64,000 nucleotides of DNA, taken from NCBI RefSeq assembly GCF_932526225.1, contig NC_064034.1, positions 11,358,887-11,422,886 of the forward strand. Direction: 5' to 3'. A program made the translations under genes and the position numbers. Within the stretch, counting starts at the first letter, position 1; each line of letters begins with the position of its first letter. The notes below the pieces were generated by a model. That model was not told the DNA's origin. It worked only from the letters and a program-made list of their open reading frames with translations, and ran no database searches. Source of the stretch: Nematostella vectensis. Its lineage: Eukaryota > Cnidaria > Anthozoa > Actiniaria > Edwardsiidae. Below are positions 34,652 to 47,468 of the stretch, piece after piece.

Positions 34652-34894
34652 ATGAAAATGGCTCCCTCGAACGCCACCATCGATACAACTGCTGTCGTGA
34701 TGAAGATTATGGAGAGAGAACGCTTCACACTGAATGGTTATCTTTTCTTGTTTATCGTAAGCGCAGTCTCGGTCGCTATCTTCTGCGTGGTGAATTTTCT
34801 TTGCTGTAGAGATAGCCGACGCGAGGAAAAGCTGTTTGCTATCAACCACCCCGAGGAACATCGCCAGACGATGGAGGATCTTGGACTCATGTAA
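34652..34894 (+). CDS. Possible small single-pass membrane protein, 80 residues
   Basis: A single open frame runs from ATG 34652 to TAA at 34892-34894. A second in-frame ATG at 34658 (AAAATGGCT) has the better context and would give 78 residues. The N-terminal part is polar with one N-glycosylation-like NAT, residues about 30-50 form one hydrophobic segment (YLFLFIVSAVSVAIFCVVNF) followed by CC and RDSRREEK, and the tail is charged and ends in DLGLM. The positive residues after the segment suggest a lumenal or outside N-terminus. I do not recognise a family. AATAAA occurs about 360 bases downstream. It could be chance, but composition looks protein-like and is unlike the AT-rich surroundings. 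Confidence 0.5.
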   Translation: MKMAPSNATIDTTAVVMKIMERERFTLNGYLFLFIVSAVSVAIFCVVNFLCCRDSRREEKLFAINHPEEHRQTMEDLGLM

Positions 34895-37227
34895 CATTTT
34901 CGCGCCAAAACTTGTAAGTGAATATTCTCTGGTCGCGCGCACTGATAAACTCTTTGACATTTTTTATCTCCTTTTTGGTTATTAATGATGCCAGCTGGGT
35001 TTTATAAAGTGAATTTAGTGTGTTCATCACCGTTTAATGCTTGCTTTTAAAAGCAGATGTTCTTGTTATCCGCACTGCAACTCTATTTGGCACAACATTT
35101 TCTAATTCATTTCTGTTAGGGAATCCATTTTATTATTTTTTAGCTAAAACGTTTTAAGGTTAAAGCGTTTGCGATATATTTGTCGTCGAATTTTTTGCCG
35201 CTTTTTGTAAAGGCTATCGTAAGACCGATTTTTCCTGTTTATATTTGTGTGCTTTAATAAAAAAGGTTGAAGGATTGTTTAAATAAATGGATAAAAAAGA
35301 GATATTAACAAAGAAAGGGGGTTCTTCCCCTTTTTTTCCGGGAAAGCAGGGAGTTTCTTTTAGATAAAACAGGAAAAAAAGATAGTTATTTTTATTGTAT
35401 CTCTTGTTATCCTCGCATCCAATCAAATGCCCCTTTTAGACCTATGCACTCTCTCCCATTGGGCCCGTTCTCAAACCAAAATAGTGCTTCGTTTACAGGT
35501 GTCATTAAGACATAGTTGTTTTTCTTTCAGGAACTTGTATTTTTTATTATTTTTTTGTTTTTCTTTACGTCTACACACTACACACCATCCAAATATTTTT
35601 TTGTACTATCAAAACTAAAAAAAAAACTTTTTTCACGCTCCTTTTTTTGCCAAGCATTTAAGTGAAATATAGACAGCTTGGAAACGAAAATAAACAGCTT
35701 TTTCAAGATATTTATTATGTCTTTAATTGATAGATAACACGGCATTGTGTCAGTTCGACGCGCGCTTCCGTGGCCAAGAAAAATGCTGTAAGACAGCTAG
35801 CCAATCAGCATACGAGATTCGCAGTTTTAATTGACACGTTATAACTAGAAGGATTCCATCGTGTTGTGATATGTACTAAAGCAGTTTATTGGTTACATTG
35901 GTCTATTAGCACCTCTCGCATTCTCATTGGTCTTACCACGGGCTATAGGATAATTTGTCCAAAATAATGTATAATGCTTGTTTGTGTTGAATAAAACACG
36001 CATTCCTACCTCAACTGGCTGATCTGCGAGCTCACTGCGCTTGCGTTGCGACCTTTTAAACGACTCGATTTTGAAGAAAAAGCGCAGTGAGCTCAGACAA
36101 AAACCCCTGAGGGCGGAATTAAGGACAATAAATTTTTCCTGGCGGAATCGTTTGTTAAACATGCTTTTATCTTTAGGGACGTCTTTGTAAATACCGAATC
36201 CAGCTGTCAAGCAGTGTGTAGATGACCTGTTTTTTTCCTGTGCTTCTACGTGTTCTTCTAATGCTTCCAGGACAACAATTAGATATGCAGGCGCCAACTC
36301 CGGTAGAAATACCCTAACTAGAAGAGCCAAAAATGCTCTAGAGGTAGTATTAAAAAAAGGCAAAGGCTTATCTTATCTTTCATATTTCTAGAGACTTACA
36401 CGTACAAAATCTTAGAATCTTATAGATACGAAAGAAAAGTAGAGTTAGCTGGTGAAAGAATTACAAGCTGTGCTTTGGTCTGTAGAGAAGAAAATCAGTC
36501 CCTACACTAAAATATGTTGCGTAGGATCAGATTATCTAATGTCAAGGGGGGGGGGGGGGGGTATTGTATTCTATAAGATTGGACAGTGCCAGTCCTAGAA
36601 GGTCTGCTTCCAAACTACCTCCACCCTGTTCGTATGGCTTTAGATATAATTTACTCTCTATCACAATTTCATATCGGGTATACTTAATGTAAACATTTCA
36701 AAGATTGAAAGATAAGATAAAGGATATTACGAAACATACATGGTGTTTAGTTCATAGATAAAAGGGGCTTACCATATGTAAGCTCTAAACCTTAGCCCAC
36801 AGTTTTACTTTAAATAAGTTTGCACTCGGAGAATCTGTGTCGTAACCCGCAGTGCATCATCGGTATTAAATAAATAATAGAATAAGCGTTAATAAACAAA
36901 CACAGGCTTAGAAAGCTTTAGCATTCTTGTTTATGTACCTCTAAATTTTCACATGGCGTTCAGAGACCAGCATTTTTACGTTAACCATGAATTACCGCGG
37001 GTTAGGATACATTGATTCGTAGGTGCAACATTGATTGAAATAAGTAAACTAAAAAACTAACAACAAAACTAAAAAATAGATGATGGAAATTTAAAAATTT
37101 CAGAAATATGCCCGGCCCTGGATTATGTGTAATAACTTACTGCCAAATCTCTGTGTGTATGCGTGCGTGCTGCGGAGGGGGTGGGAGCAAACAATACCAT
37201 GCACTCCTGTGTCCGGTCTCAAAGAAA

Positions 37228-37391
37228 TTGCGCGACCTCTCAGAATCCAAAATTCATTTCTTCGTTTGGGAATAGCGCGTAGTGAACCAAACCAAAAAAT
37301 CAAAATAAGACAAACCTTCCCCAAAATTTGTGTCTGACTACGCGCTATTCCCAAACGAGACAAGGATTTGGGATTCGCCGGAGTCGCGCAA
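37228..37391. mobile_element. MITE-like inverted repeat
   Basis: Imperfect arms of about 60 bases flank a ~45-base centre. The inner 21 bases pair exactly (CGTTTGGGAATAGCGCGTAG with its complement). The outer parts share TTGCGCGAC. Target duplication is not clear. Confidence 0.5.
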
Positions 37392-38469
37392 CAACTAATT
37401 TGGCTGTAAAGCAGGTGCCTCACTATTTTCATTGTTTTTTCCCTTTTCCATTAGTACCTTTGACAAGCAAATTGTTATCCAACTAAACACGAAGGCTTTT
37501 TTCTTTGTTTGTTATCTAAACGTGATTTCCATATCCAAATCGATGAGAATGGTAAATTTTCCATTGTCATTTTCCGCTGTGACTAAATGCCACTCTCGAA
37601 ATCACCGCCCCCAAATACACGCAGCAGCTGAATGACGAAAGTTGAATAAACGCCGCGGCGTCTGGTCTAAAACGGGAGCTCTGATTGGTCGATTTTTTAT
37701 TTGAATGCACACGCGCATTTGACGTCATCTGTCATCATTTTATTTGTTATATACGGTAAGTAAGCTAAACACATGTAAATAAGATCGAGACAACACTCCC
37801 CATCTGCAATATTAGTATCTTGTTACTATAAGCAATTACCATAATTAAAGATTTAAGTCCCCCTACCGTTTTTCTTCTCCCTTGTAGCCAGGTAGATTAC
37901 AAGACTATTTGATTTTTATGGAACAAAAACACCTTTCTGGTAAAATAACACAAAAAGCACTAGCTGTTGTGTTTCAATTTTGCTATTCGAGCTTCCCCCT
38001 GCCCCCCCCCTGCTCCCCCTGCGCCACGCAAAATGCGATAAAAATGTGCTAATAACATTTTTTACCCACAAATGAACTTTATTTTACAGTTTTCATCTTC
38101 ATATGGGGGTGTGGCGCTTTTAAATGTTATATCACCATACTTTTGAAGGGACAGATTAAGAAGGGGGGGGATGGAGAGGAGGTTTCAGGAGTGCACGGTT
38201 TTTTTTTCTTTTCTCCAAGACGTACATGAATTTTTTTCAAATCGTGGTATACATTTTTTTCTGGTTTGGGGTGCCATTAATTTTTGTTAAGGCTTTTCAT
38301 CACAAGAGCGTCCAGCGTGAGATTTCACCAAATTTTAAGAAAATGCTAAGAACATGCCGAGGCTCAGATAGCAGAATTACTTTACTTTATTAGTCCTGAT
38401 GCGTTCTAAAATGCAGAATCAAATAATGCGCAAAGTAACAACCTTATTTATTGCTATTGATCATAAGTC

Positions 38470-38760
38470 CCGGGGGGGACTTAGATCAGCCGCCGCTGGT
38501 GGTTTTGAAACCTGACCCTGTTTAGGACAACACCATTGATTTTAGGACCCTGTTTAGGACAACACCCTCAATTTTAGGGCCCTGTTAGCACACAGGGCAA
38601 GCAAAGCAATCAGATCAGCGGTTACGAGTTTTAGCAAGGCGACCAAATCGGTACCCTGTTCAGGACAGAGAGGCCTGAAATATATACCCTGTTTAGGACG
38701 GAGTGGTCAAAAACCATACCCTGTCCAGCGGCACGTCCCCGTATAGCCCATATAAGGGAG
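38470..38760. repeat. Degenerate direct repeat with CCCTGTTTAGGACA
   Basis: CCCTGTTTAGGACAACACC occurs twice about 35 bases apart and looser forms (CCCTGTTCAGGACAGA, CCCTGTTTAGGACGGA, CCCTGTCCAGCGG) follow up to a C-run. It looks like the relic of a short-period element. Confidence 0.6.
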
Positions 38761-39379
38761 TGCCCCCCCCCCCCCTGAAACATAAGTGTAATTCTCTTCC
38801 TAATAATTCATTGGGTATTATATTCTTATATACACTAAATTTTAAGAAAAAAATGTTAAGAACATATTCAGCCTTAAAATGTCCCAAAATTAAGAACGGC
38901 CCAGCTCAACTGAAAATTAGACGTTCTTATAAAAGAAAGAGTGTATGCATTTTTTTTCAAAATCCATACACTGACTGCCGAACATACTTACATTGGAAGA
39001 ACTACTAAAACTAATTTCATACTACCCTGCTTAGTGTTAGCAGAGCTATTTCCTGATTGCTTCCATCAGTGAACTTATCCGTGTCGCGAGTCTGTTCTTT
39101 CGCGTTCTTGTTTGTTAATCGAACGATTGATAGAAACAAACGGGAAGAAAGCTCTGCTTGCAGGGTAACTTCATACCAACTACTTCAAAAAGTTGACCTG
39201 TCCATCGAATCAAATGTACCGCCAAGTAGAGGACTAAAACGAGTACCCATTGACCAATCAAAAGCTGGCGGCTTACCTGAAGTCGAGGCTGTATATTTTC
39301 CCTCTCGTGCTCTCGCCAAGCGAAGGAATCTTTTCTTCTCTCTCATAGTCGATCACAAACTATTCTTCTTTAAAACAAT

Positions 39380-42300
39380 ATGGCTGACAACTACCATAAA
39401 CCCGACCAGAGCACAGTCCAATCTCTTAAGGATATTGCAAACAAACTTCGTATTTTGAGCATCAAGGCGACAAATGCTTCAAATTCTGGGTGATGAGTAT
39501 TTGCAATGAAGTGTTTGTAAATCACGTGTGACTGTTCAAATCATTTTAAACTAATTTTTCTCTTTTTTTCCCTTACTGTTTCAACTTGACAGCCATCCTA
39601 CATCATGCGCCTCCATCGCTGAGTTGATGTCTGTGCTATTTTTTCACACTATGCGTTACAAAGGTCAGTGGAAACCTTGTTGGCCAAAGATGGCGAATCT
39701 GCATAAAAATGTTCGAACCATCATGTGCTAATTATTTCATTTAATTTTACTATGATGCAATTTATAATAGATTCCGCTTGTGCTCTGTATTTATCAGTAT
39801 AAATACTGATTAGTATTTCATGTCTCACCTATAAATACTTTTATGTATTTTTACCTCACTTAAGTAATTACTTAAGTAATTATAACTGAACAATTTGTAA
39901 ATGACATGAATAACTTTTGTACTTGCCCCCATTCATTTACTTGTGTAGACCTGTGATCATTTCATGTGATCTGTCTATTAAAACTTGAGTCCAAGATCAC
40001 CAGATCTAAGTATTTTGAAAACACATTCTTACTCACTTGAATGGTTGCCAGTTTTAGCCCTCTACACTCCTCTGGTCTGCATAACCATGTCTCTCTGTCT
40101 TGTTTGCTAATGAACAAATGATAACCTTTAATAATGTCACATAGTTAATGCTATGGCAAATGAATAAAGCCTGGGGGGATTGTCCAGAAAAGTAGACTGG
40201 GTGATGGTCTTTTCTTTTACGAAATTTCCCCTCGAAATGAATTAGCTATATAATGATATAATTCCTGGAATCTAATCCATCCATATTTTATCATTTTAGT
40301 GTCTAACCCTGCTGACCCATCCAGTGATAGATTTGTCCTCTCCAAGGTATAGCTTTTTGTGAGGTGTTTTTTCCCCTTACATTTGGCAGTTATTTTGCAT
40401 CCCCTAAAAAAAGGCCGATGATGTGCATTAAGAGACCTCTTATCTCCAAATTAATGTCCTTTATCTGAGGAAAAGAGAATTCACAATTCTGAGAGTAGAT
40501 TTTTCCACCAGAAAGTACCAAGTTGACCTGACTAGGATATAAATGTGTCTTGTTTGGGATTTTTATTTACTTATTTTTGCATATTTAGATAGATTCAGCA
40601 AAACTGGTTGGAATGAGGCTCTGTTTAGCACAAGTTACTTGAAGAGAAAAATGTATTGCAAACCACTGATACTGTATTCCATTCAAATGTGGCTACATAA
40701 TATTTCTTAATATGTTTACAGGGCCATGCCGCACCAATACTTTACGCTGCATGGATGGAAGCTGGTCTATTTGATGAAGCCAAGCTCATGACCCTAAGAA
40801 AATTTAAATCTGAGCTTGAGGGCCATCCTGTGCCGGTAAGTTCAGTCTGTGTGCTGTTGGGTTGTGGGGATGATTGCGTGACTGGCTTTTTGTGTCTGCA
40901 TTTTGATATTTAAAAAATAAACACATCACAAGCAATAATAATAATCAATTTTTACATGAAGCTTTTGTATTTTCCTTTAGCGACAAAGCTTTACTGATGT
41001 AGCAACCGGTTCCCTGGGCCAGGGTCTAAGTTGTGCTTGTGGTATGGCCTACACAGCAAAACATTTTGACAAGGCAAGCTACCGTGTTTTCACCCTTCTG
41101 GGTGATGGTGAGGCTGCAGAGGGAGCCGTATGGGAAGCCATGCATTTTGCCGGATACTACAAGTTAGACAATCTTGTAGCTATCTTTGATGTCAACCGAC
41201 TAGGGCAGAGTCAGCCGACTTCTTTAGAGCACGACATGGAGACCTATAGAAAGAGGGCTGAAGCTTTTGGGTGAGGAGGGGCTTGTTTATGCCCTTTATT
41301 CTTGCAGGGATACTAAACAAACTATGAGACAGCAACAACTCACAAAAAATCTTTGAACTTGCAAAAACAATCTTCATCCCATCTTGTTTCAAATCTATTC
41401 TGATCTATCTATATCATTTAAAGCACTTTGTCTGTTCAGTCCGTGTTTTTGAATGGTCAAGCAGTGGTATGAACAGTTTTTTTTCAATATCTTTGTTTAA
41501 TTTTTGCACAATTTTATTCATTGTCACAAGGTTCTTTCCTTGTAATGTGTTAAAAGTATAACAATTTTAATTAAAATTAATTAAAATTGTTTATCAGCAT
41601 TTTAGTTAGAAATAAATCTTACCTTAATAAATCCAAGCCAACCTCTATCATAATGATGCTTTGACCTCCCCAGATGGAATGCTGTTGTGGTTGATGGCCA
41701 TGATGTGGAGCAGATCTGTCGTGCCATGTATGAAGCTGAGAACACCAAAGGACGGCCTACCTGCATAATCGCCAAGACGTTTAAAGGCCGTGGCATAATC
41801 GGTATTGCTTTTTAAAGCTCATTTTACTGCAGTATAGAACATTTGAATTTATTCTAGCCTTATTGGTTTCCAGATTGTTAAGATTTTCTTATTTAGATAT
41901 ATTTTTTTCAAAATTTTTATATTTATTTCATATTTTACTTTTTCATAAATAAGTCAGTATCATATATCTATCAGATAAATATATTTTTATAATACAGTGA
42001 TGCTTGGGTAGAATAGGCCTAGGAGGATGCAGCCTCCACCAACCCTTCCCCCCCCCCCCCCCACACACACACCCATTGTCCTTAATTTTACTGAAAAAAA
42101 GGAAGGGGGACTCCTGGATCCGCCCCTGTAATTCAGTTAAATAGAAAAAAATGTTTTGCTAATTCAGCAGTCTTAACAGACTTAACACTTTACAACAGCC
42201 CTGCTGATGGGTCCATTTGACTTTCTCAACAACTCTCTTTGCATGGTATAGGTGTTGAAGACCAGTTGAACTTCCATGGCAAAGCATTGGGAGATAAGGG

Positions 42301-45300
42301 TTTAGCCGCCATTGCTGAAATCGAGAAACTGATATCTAACAACAAGCACAGTCTTGGACCGGCCACAGTTATTGATGATGCTCCAGCCATTGACAACACG
42401 GAGGTCAAGCTTTCAGAGCCACCAAACTATAAACTAGGGGATAAGGTATCATTTTCTTACTACATAACTTCCATCTGATAGATCCATCTGCCACCAAACT
42501 ATAAACAAGGGGATAAGGTATCATTTTCTTACTAAATAACTTCCATCTGATAGATCCATCTGCCACCAAACTATAAACTAGGGGATAAGGTATCATTTTC
42601 TTACTACATAGCTTTCATCTGATAGAGCCACCAAACTATAAACTAGGGGATAAGGTATCATTTTCTTACTACATAACTTAAAGACCCATCGGCCACCATT
42701 TTGTCATCCTGCGAAATATCAAGTGAGAGAAAGCATCTATTTTTATCACGTGTTTTAGGAAATCTATTGCAAATGTTTTTTTTTATTTGGTATATAAAAA
42801 ATGAGCCATTGTTTTTGAGATTTCATCACAATTTGCCTCCCGATATGGAACTGCAGAGCTGTAACAGGCCATGTAAGATGGGGGGGAGCACATTACAGAA
42901 ACAGTAAGAAAATATTTGCACAGCCATGCCCCTACTGGTAAAAAAAAATTAAAATATTTGGAGGGGGGGGAAGCTGACAGTTTTTAAAACTATAAAGATG
43001 CCATTTATGGGAACTTATCTGGACTTGTGCGTTTTTACAGCTTGCCACCCGCCAGGCTTATGGTAATGGCCTGTTGAAGATTGGGAATGCCAACAGTCGT
43101 GTGATTGCCTTGGACGGGGACATGAAGAACTCTACATTTTCCCAAGAGTTCATGAAAGCCCACCCTGACCGTTTCATAGAGTGCTTTATTGCAGAGCAGA
43201 ACATGGTGGGCGTGGCCGTTGGGTGTGCCACAAGGGGTAGAACTATCCCCTTTGTCAGTACCTTTGCTGCATTCTTCTCTCGCGCCTACGATCAGATCCG
43301 TATGGCAGCTGTGTCGGACTCCACCATCAATATCATGGGTTCCCATGTTGGATGCTCTATTGGTAGGTGTTATATAGGTTATTATGTTATCATCCTACCA
43401 AAGTACCAAGTGTGAAAACAGCATTTTTTCCATTGATTTTTTTTTATTTATTTATTTTTTTGTAAGCAAAGTATAGGAAGGATAAGGGAGTTATTTCAAG
43501 ATGGTTATTTAAATACGTCTTCATATAATTTCGTTTTCCAACTTTAAATGAAAACAATAACAAACTTGTGGCTGACTGAGGTTATGAAAAGCTTTATTCA
43601 TTTTCCAAGTCTGGAAAAACTTGATCATTGGTAGTTTGCATGGGGTTTTTCCTAAAGTTTTTTTTATCTGCTTGCTGTGTTCACCAGCTATTTTTAGCCC
43701 GGTTTTGCCTCTTTTTCAGTCACCAGGTGACCATGCTCAAACCCCTCTGTTAAAAAAACCTAGCGATTATTTACCCTCATTATTAATCTTATTTAGAATG
43801 AAAATAGTTTATTCAACTAAAAATGTCTTAAATATCGAGAAAATTGCCAACTTGATGTTTGAAAATTAGCCCGCTGCAAATCAACATATTAATTTTTGTT
43901 ATTCATGAGTGCACATTACGTTAGTTACTGGGGATAACAAAACAATCCTTAGTGAGTACGGCCTTTAATGAATCAGAAATGTATAGTTTCTCATTTGATA
44001 GTAAGTTTTCCTTACTGTCACATTCACTACGTGACTCGAAGCTATTGGAAGCACGGGTGGCCTAGTGTGTTAGCGCGTCGGCCTCTCACCCCTGAGGCCC
44101 AGGTTCGAATCCTGGCTCAAACTGGGGATTATTTTTCCTGAATCCTGCCTTGATTTGAATTTGTGTCACAAGTTATTCTCCCGAGTTTCAAGTCTTCTTG
44201 GATAAGGACACCGTCTCTTCAAGCTGCACTAAACTAACCTGAACCGAAGGGAGGTAAAAAAAAACCCACTGGGGACGCAATAAACCCTCTGGCAGTGACC
44301 AACATTACTAAACGATACATTCAAGGGGGTAATTGATTTGAAGCCTAGCTCTGTTGTACCTACCGCACCAGTATAACTGGTTGAAATTGAATAAATTAAA
44401 TAACCCAATATAATACTGACAGTAGCAAAAGAAAGGGAAACGTTTATTTTCTAAAAGGTTTACAAAGGTATCATAGAGGTTAGGATGAATATATTTGTTT
44501 GTTTTTACCAGGTGAGGACGGTGCATCCCAGATGGGCCTAGAGGACTTGGCCATGTTCCGTGCCCTGCCCAACTGCACCGTGTTCTACCCAAGCGATGCT
44601 GTCTCATGTGAGAGGGCGGTGGAGCTGGCTGCCAACACCACCGGTATGACATTCATTAGGGCAAGCAGGCCAGCCACGCCCGTCATCTATGGTAATGAGG
44701 AGACCTTCACTATTGGCAAGGCCAAGGTAACACAACCACGGAATGTTGTCTGACTCTTGTTGTCTAACTCTTGTTGTCTGACGTCAAGGATTACTTGTCA
44801 AGGATTGATTTGTTTGGTGAACCGTACTTAGAAAGTTTGTTGTTCTCGCTTGTGTGACGCATGTTTTTGATGGCTGTTTTTGATTTTGTCGCAAGTTATG
44901 AATCAAACTCCGGTTAGTTCTCCTCTACGAAAAAAAGAAAACAACTGTTCAATTTCAATCACCTAAAACGTTACTAAAAAGATTGAACAGCAAACGCAGC
45001 AAAGACGAGTTTTGTCTTGTTTGTGGGATAAATTTCAATACATCTGGGTAGGCGAGTTTCTTCAATGTAAATATCGCACAGTTGGACTCGAAGAAAATGT
45101 TTTGGTAAACTTAGATCAGCTAATTCCAGAAGAATATGCAAAAGCTGTAAACGGTAGATTGACTCGTTAGTCAAAAGAGAGAAAATTCTGAATGAAGACA
45201 AGCATTTAATGGCTTCTTTTATAATTCGTCGCGTGATATTTCTACGGAGGACGCAGTTTCGAATGCGGGCTTGTTATCCCACAGCGGATAAACGCTTTAC

Positions 45301-47468
45301 GTAGGCGCTAGTCATTGTGGGCTCAAATTAATGTGGCCAGTAATTAATGAACGGAGCATGTGCTCTGGATCTCCCGGCCACGATCGTGGACGGCGGTTTG
45401 ATCAAACGAACTTGCGACCCATGGCAGAGGTCTCTTTTCCTCACAAACGCCAGCCCAGCGAAATACAGAGAAAAGAGGCCTCTGCTAGCAGGGAAACTCT
45501 AAAGCTAAGAAACACGACCATTCCTGTCTTAAAGGGAACCCTGATGTTAACTTCTAAGACTAATTACAACTAACTACTTTCTTCCTGGCAGATCGTGCGC
45601 CAAAGTGCTGATGACAAAGTCCTTGTGATTGGCGCGGGCGTCACCCTGGCCGAGGCACTCAAGGCCGCTGATGAGCTCGCCTCTAGTGGTGTAAGTGTGA
45701 GGGTCATGGACCCGTTCACCATCAAACCCTTGGACAAGGACGCCATCGTGGAGCACGCCAAGGCGTGTGGGGGCAAAGTGGTGGTGGTGGAGGACCACTA
45801 TTATGAAGGTAAAGCAGCATTGTCTCCTTGGGTATGTGTAAACCCGTGTAAACAGCATTAGTCAGCATTGTTGGCACCGCTAAGCCCCGTGTAAACAGAA
45901 TCAGTCAGCATCCACAAGCATTGTTGGCACCGCTATGCTCCGTGTAAACAGCAACATCATCTGGCATAGCTAGTAACGCTAAGCCCCGTGTAAACAGCAA
46001 CATCATCTAACATTGCTGGTATCGCTAAGCCCCGTGTAAACAGAATCAGTCAGCATCCACAAGCATTGTTGGCACCGCTCAGCCCCGTGTAAACAGCAAC
46101 ATCATCTGGCATAGCTAGTAACGCTAAGCCCCGTGTAAACAGAATCAGTCAGCATCCACAAGCATTGTTGGCACCGCTCAGCCCCGTGTGAACAGCAACA
46201 TCATCTGGCATAGCTAGTAACGCTAAGCCCCGTGTGAACAGCGTCAACATCCACAAGCATTGCTGGTACCGCTATGCTCCGTGTAAACAGCAACATCATC
46301 TGGCATAGCTAGTAACGCTAAGCCCCGTGTGAACAGCGTCAACATCCACAAGCATTGCTGGTACCGCTATGCTCCGTGTAAACAGCAACATCATCTGGCA
46401 TAGCTAGTAACGCTAAGCCCCGTGTAAACAGCAACATCATCTAACATTGCTGGTATCGCTAAGCCCCGTGTGAACAGCGTCAACATCCACAAGCATTGCT
46501 GGTACCGCTATGCTCCGTGTAAACAGCAACATCATCTGGCATAGCTAGTAACGCTAAGCCCCGTGTAAACAGCAACATCATCTAACATTGCTGGTATCGC
46601 TAAGCCCCGTGTGAACAGCGTCAACATCCACAAGCATTGCTGGTACCGCTATGCTCCGTGTAAACAGCAACATCATCTGGCATAGCTAGTAACGCTAAGC
46701 CCCGTGTAAACAGCAACATCATCTAACATTGCTGGTATCGCTATGCTCCGTGTGAACAGCGTCAACATCCACAAGCATTGCTGGTACCGCTATGCTCCGT
46801 GTAAACAGCAACATCATCTGGCATAGCTGGTAACGCTAAGCCCCGTGTAAACAGCAACATCATCTAACATTGCTGGTATCGCTAAGCCCCGTGTGAACAG
46901 CAACATCATCTAGCATTGCTGGTACCGCTAAGCCCCGTGTAAACAGTTTCAACCTTAATAAGGGTTGCTGATACCGCCTCGCAGGGCTGGCCACAGGGCA
47001 AAGGAAAAGTTTGTGTATTACTTAAACATCGTGCGCAAACAGCGCCATCACTGGCAAGTATTCTGCGCTCATTACAGGCCTCAAGCACCTTGCAACAATA
47101 TTGTTGGAAACAAATTCAAATCACGGCTGGACCAAACCACGTTGTGTTGTTTACACAACTTTTTGCGTGGTTAGTTGGTGAGATTTTCGTATCCGACACA
47201 GCGCTAACAATGTTGGGGCTGGTAAGAGTTGTAATGTGTTCTCTCGTGCCTATATTGCGTTGCGTTCTCTCTTACTTATTTCGGGTTGTGTTTTCTTGCA
47301 GGCGGTATCGGCGAGGCTGTGTGCCACGCTGTCGTGAACGATAACATCAAGGTGGCGCACCTAGCTGTGCCCCGCATTCCTGAGAGTGGCCCGCCCAACG
47401 ATCTGCTGCAAGCCTTTGGCATCTCAGCTAGCTGCATCGTCAAGGCCGTTAATGGAATCATTGCCTAA
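39380..47468 (+). CDS. TKT: Transketolase
   Basis: Eleven exons join in frame to 624 residues, essentially the animal TKT length: 39380-39489, 39593-39663, 40300-40346, 40722-40835, 40981-41270, 41674-41801, 42252-42445, 43041-43362, 44512-44726, 45592-45808, 47302-47468 (TAA 47466-47468). Transketolase moves two-carbon units between sugar phosphates in the cytosolic pentose phosphate pathway with thiamine diphosphate. Landmarks are [27 protein letters not shown], the cofactor motif [20 protein letters not shown] ending in FDVNRLGQ, the catalytic Glu in [50 protein letters not shown] and [12 protein letters not shown]. It appears intact. The exon 7 donor is repeated in tandem and the last intron holds a long minisatellite; intron 8 carries a SINE. 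Confidence 0.96.
42421..42680 (+). repeat. Tandem array copying the transketolase exon 7 donor, 4 copies
   Basis: ACCAAACTATAAACTAGGGG then ATAAG|GTATCATTTTC starts at 42421, 42493, 42565 and 42630 (spacings 72, 72, 65). The first is the true exon end (NYKLGDK). Reading past the first donor meets TGA after eleven codons, so only that donor keeps the frame. Confidence 0.92.
44049..44300 (+). mobile_element. tRNA-derived SINE in transketolase intron 8
   Basis: The head (44051-44122) has an A-box-like TGGCCTAGTG, an anticodon-arm-like GGCCTCTCACCCCTGAGGCC and an exact B box GGTTCGAATCC at 44102-44112, closest to tRNA-Glu by eye. A body of about 170 bases unrelated to tRNA follows. The acceptor stem does not close, so it is not a tRNA gene. 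Confidence 0.75.
45845..46960. repeat. ~45-bp minisatellite with alternating unit types in the last transketolase intron
   Basis: Units start with CCCCGTGTAAACAGCAACAT or CCCCGTGTGAACAGCGTCAA, followed by CATCTGGCATAGCTAGTAAC, ACATTGCTGGTATCGCT or CACAAGCATTGCTGG. About 24 copies alternate in blocks, a higher-order pattern. It begins about 37 bases inside the intron and does not obviously include the exon edge. Confidence 0.92.

Larger units (their letters stand above)
34895..39379. other. Intergenic stretch before transketolase
   Basis: It is AT-rich with homopolymer runs. It holds an exact 15-bp inverted repeat (36028-36042 with 36080-36094), a larger inverted repeat at 37228-37391 and degenerate direct repeats at 38470-38760. 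A 156-codon minus frame (35893-36363) overlaps the first inverted repeat and has no recognisable domain, so it is not called. The 5' UTR of transketolase must lie near its right end. Confidence 0.5.

Noticed and set aside
35893-36363. 156-codon minus frame
   Set aside because: No recognisable domain; it overlaps an exact inverted repeat and repeat-like DNA, and no splice or start support is seen.
39057-39458. 133-codon plus frame before transketolase
   Set aside because: It overlaps the transketolase first exon in another frame and has no family features.
44051-44122. Functional tRNA gene
   Set aside because: A and B boxes are present but the acceptor stem does not close and a SINE body follows.
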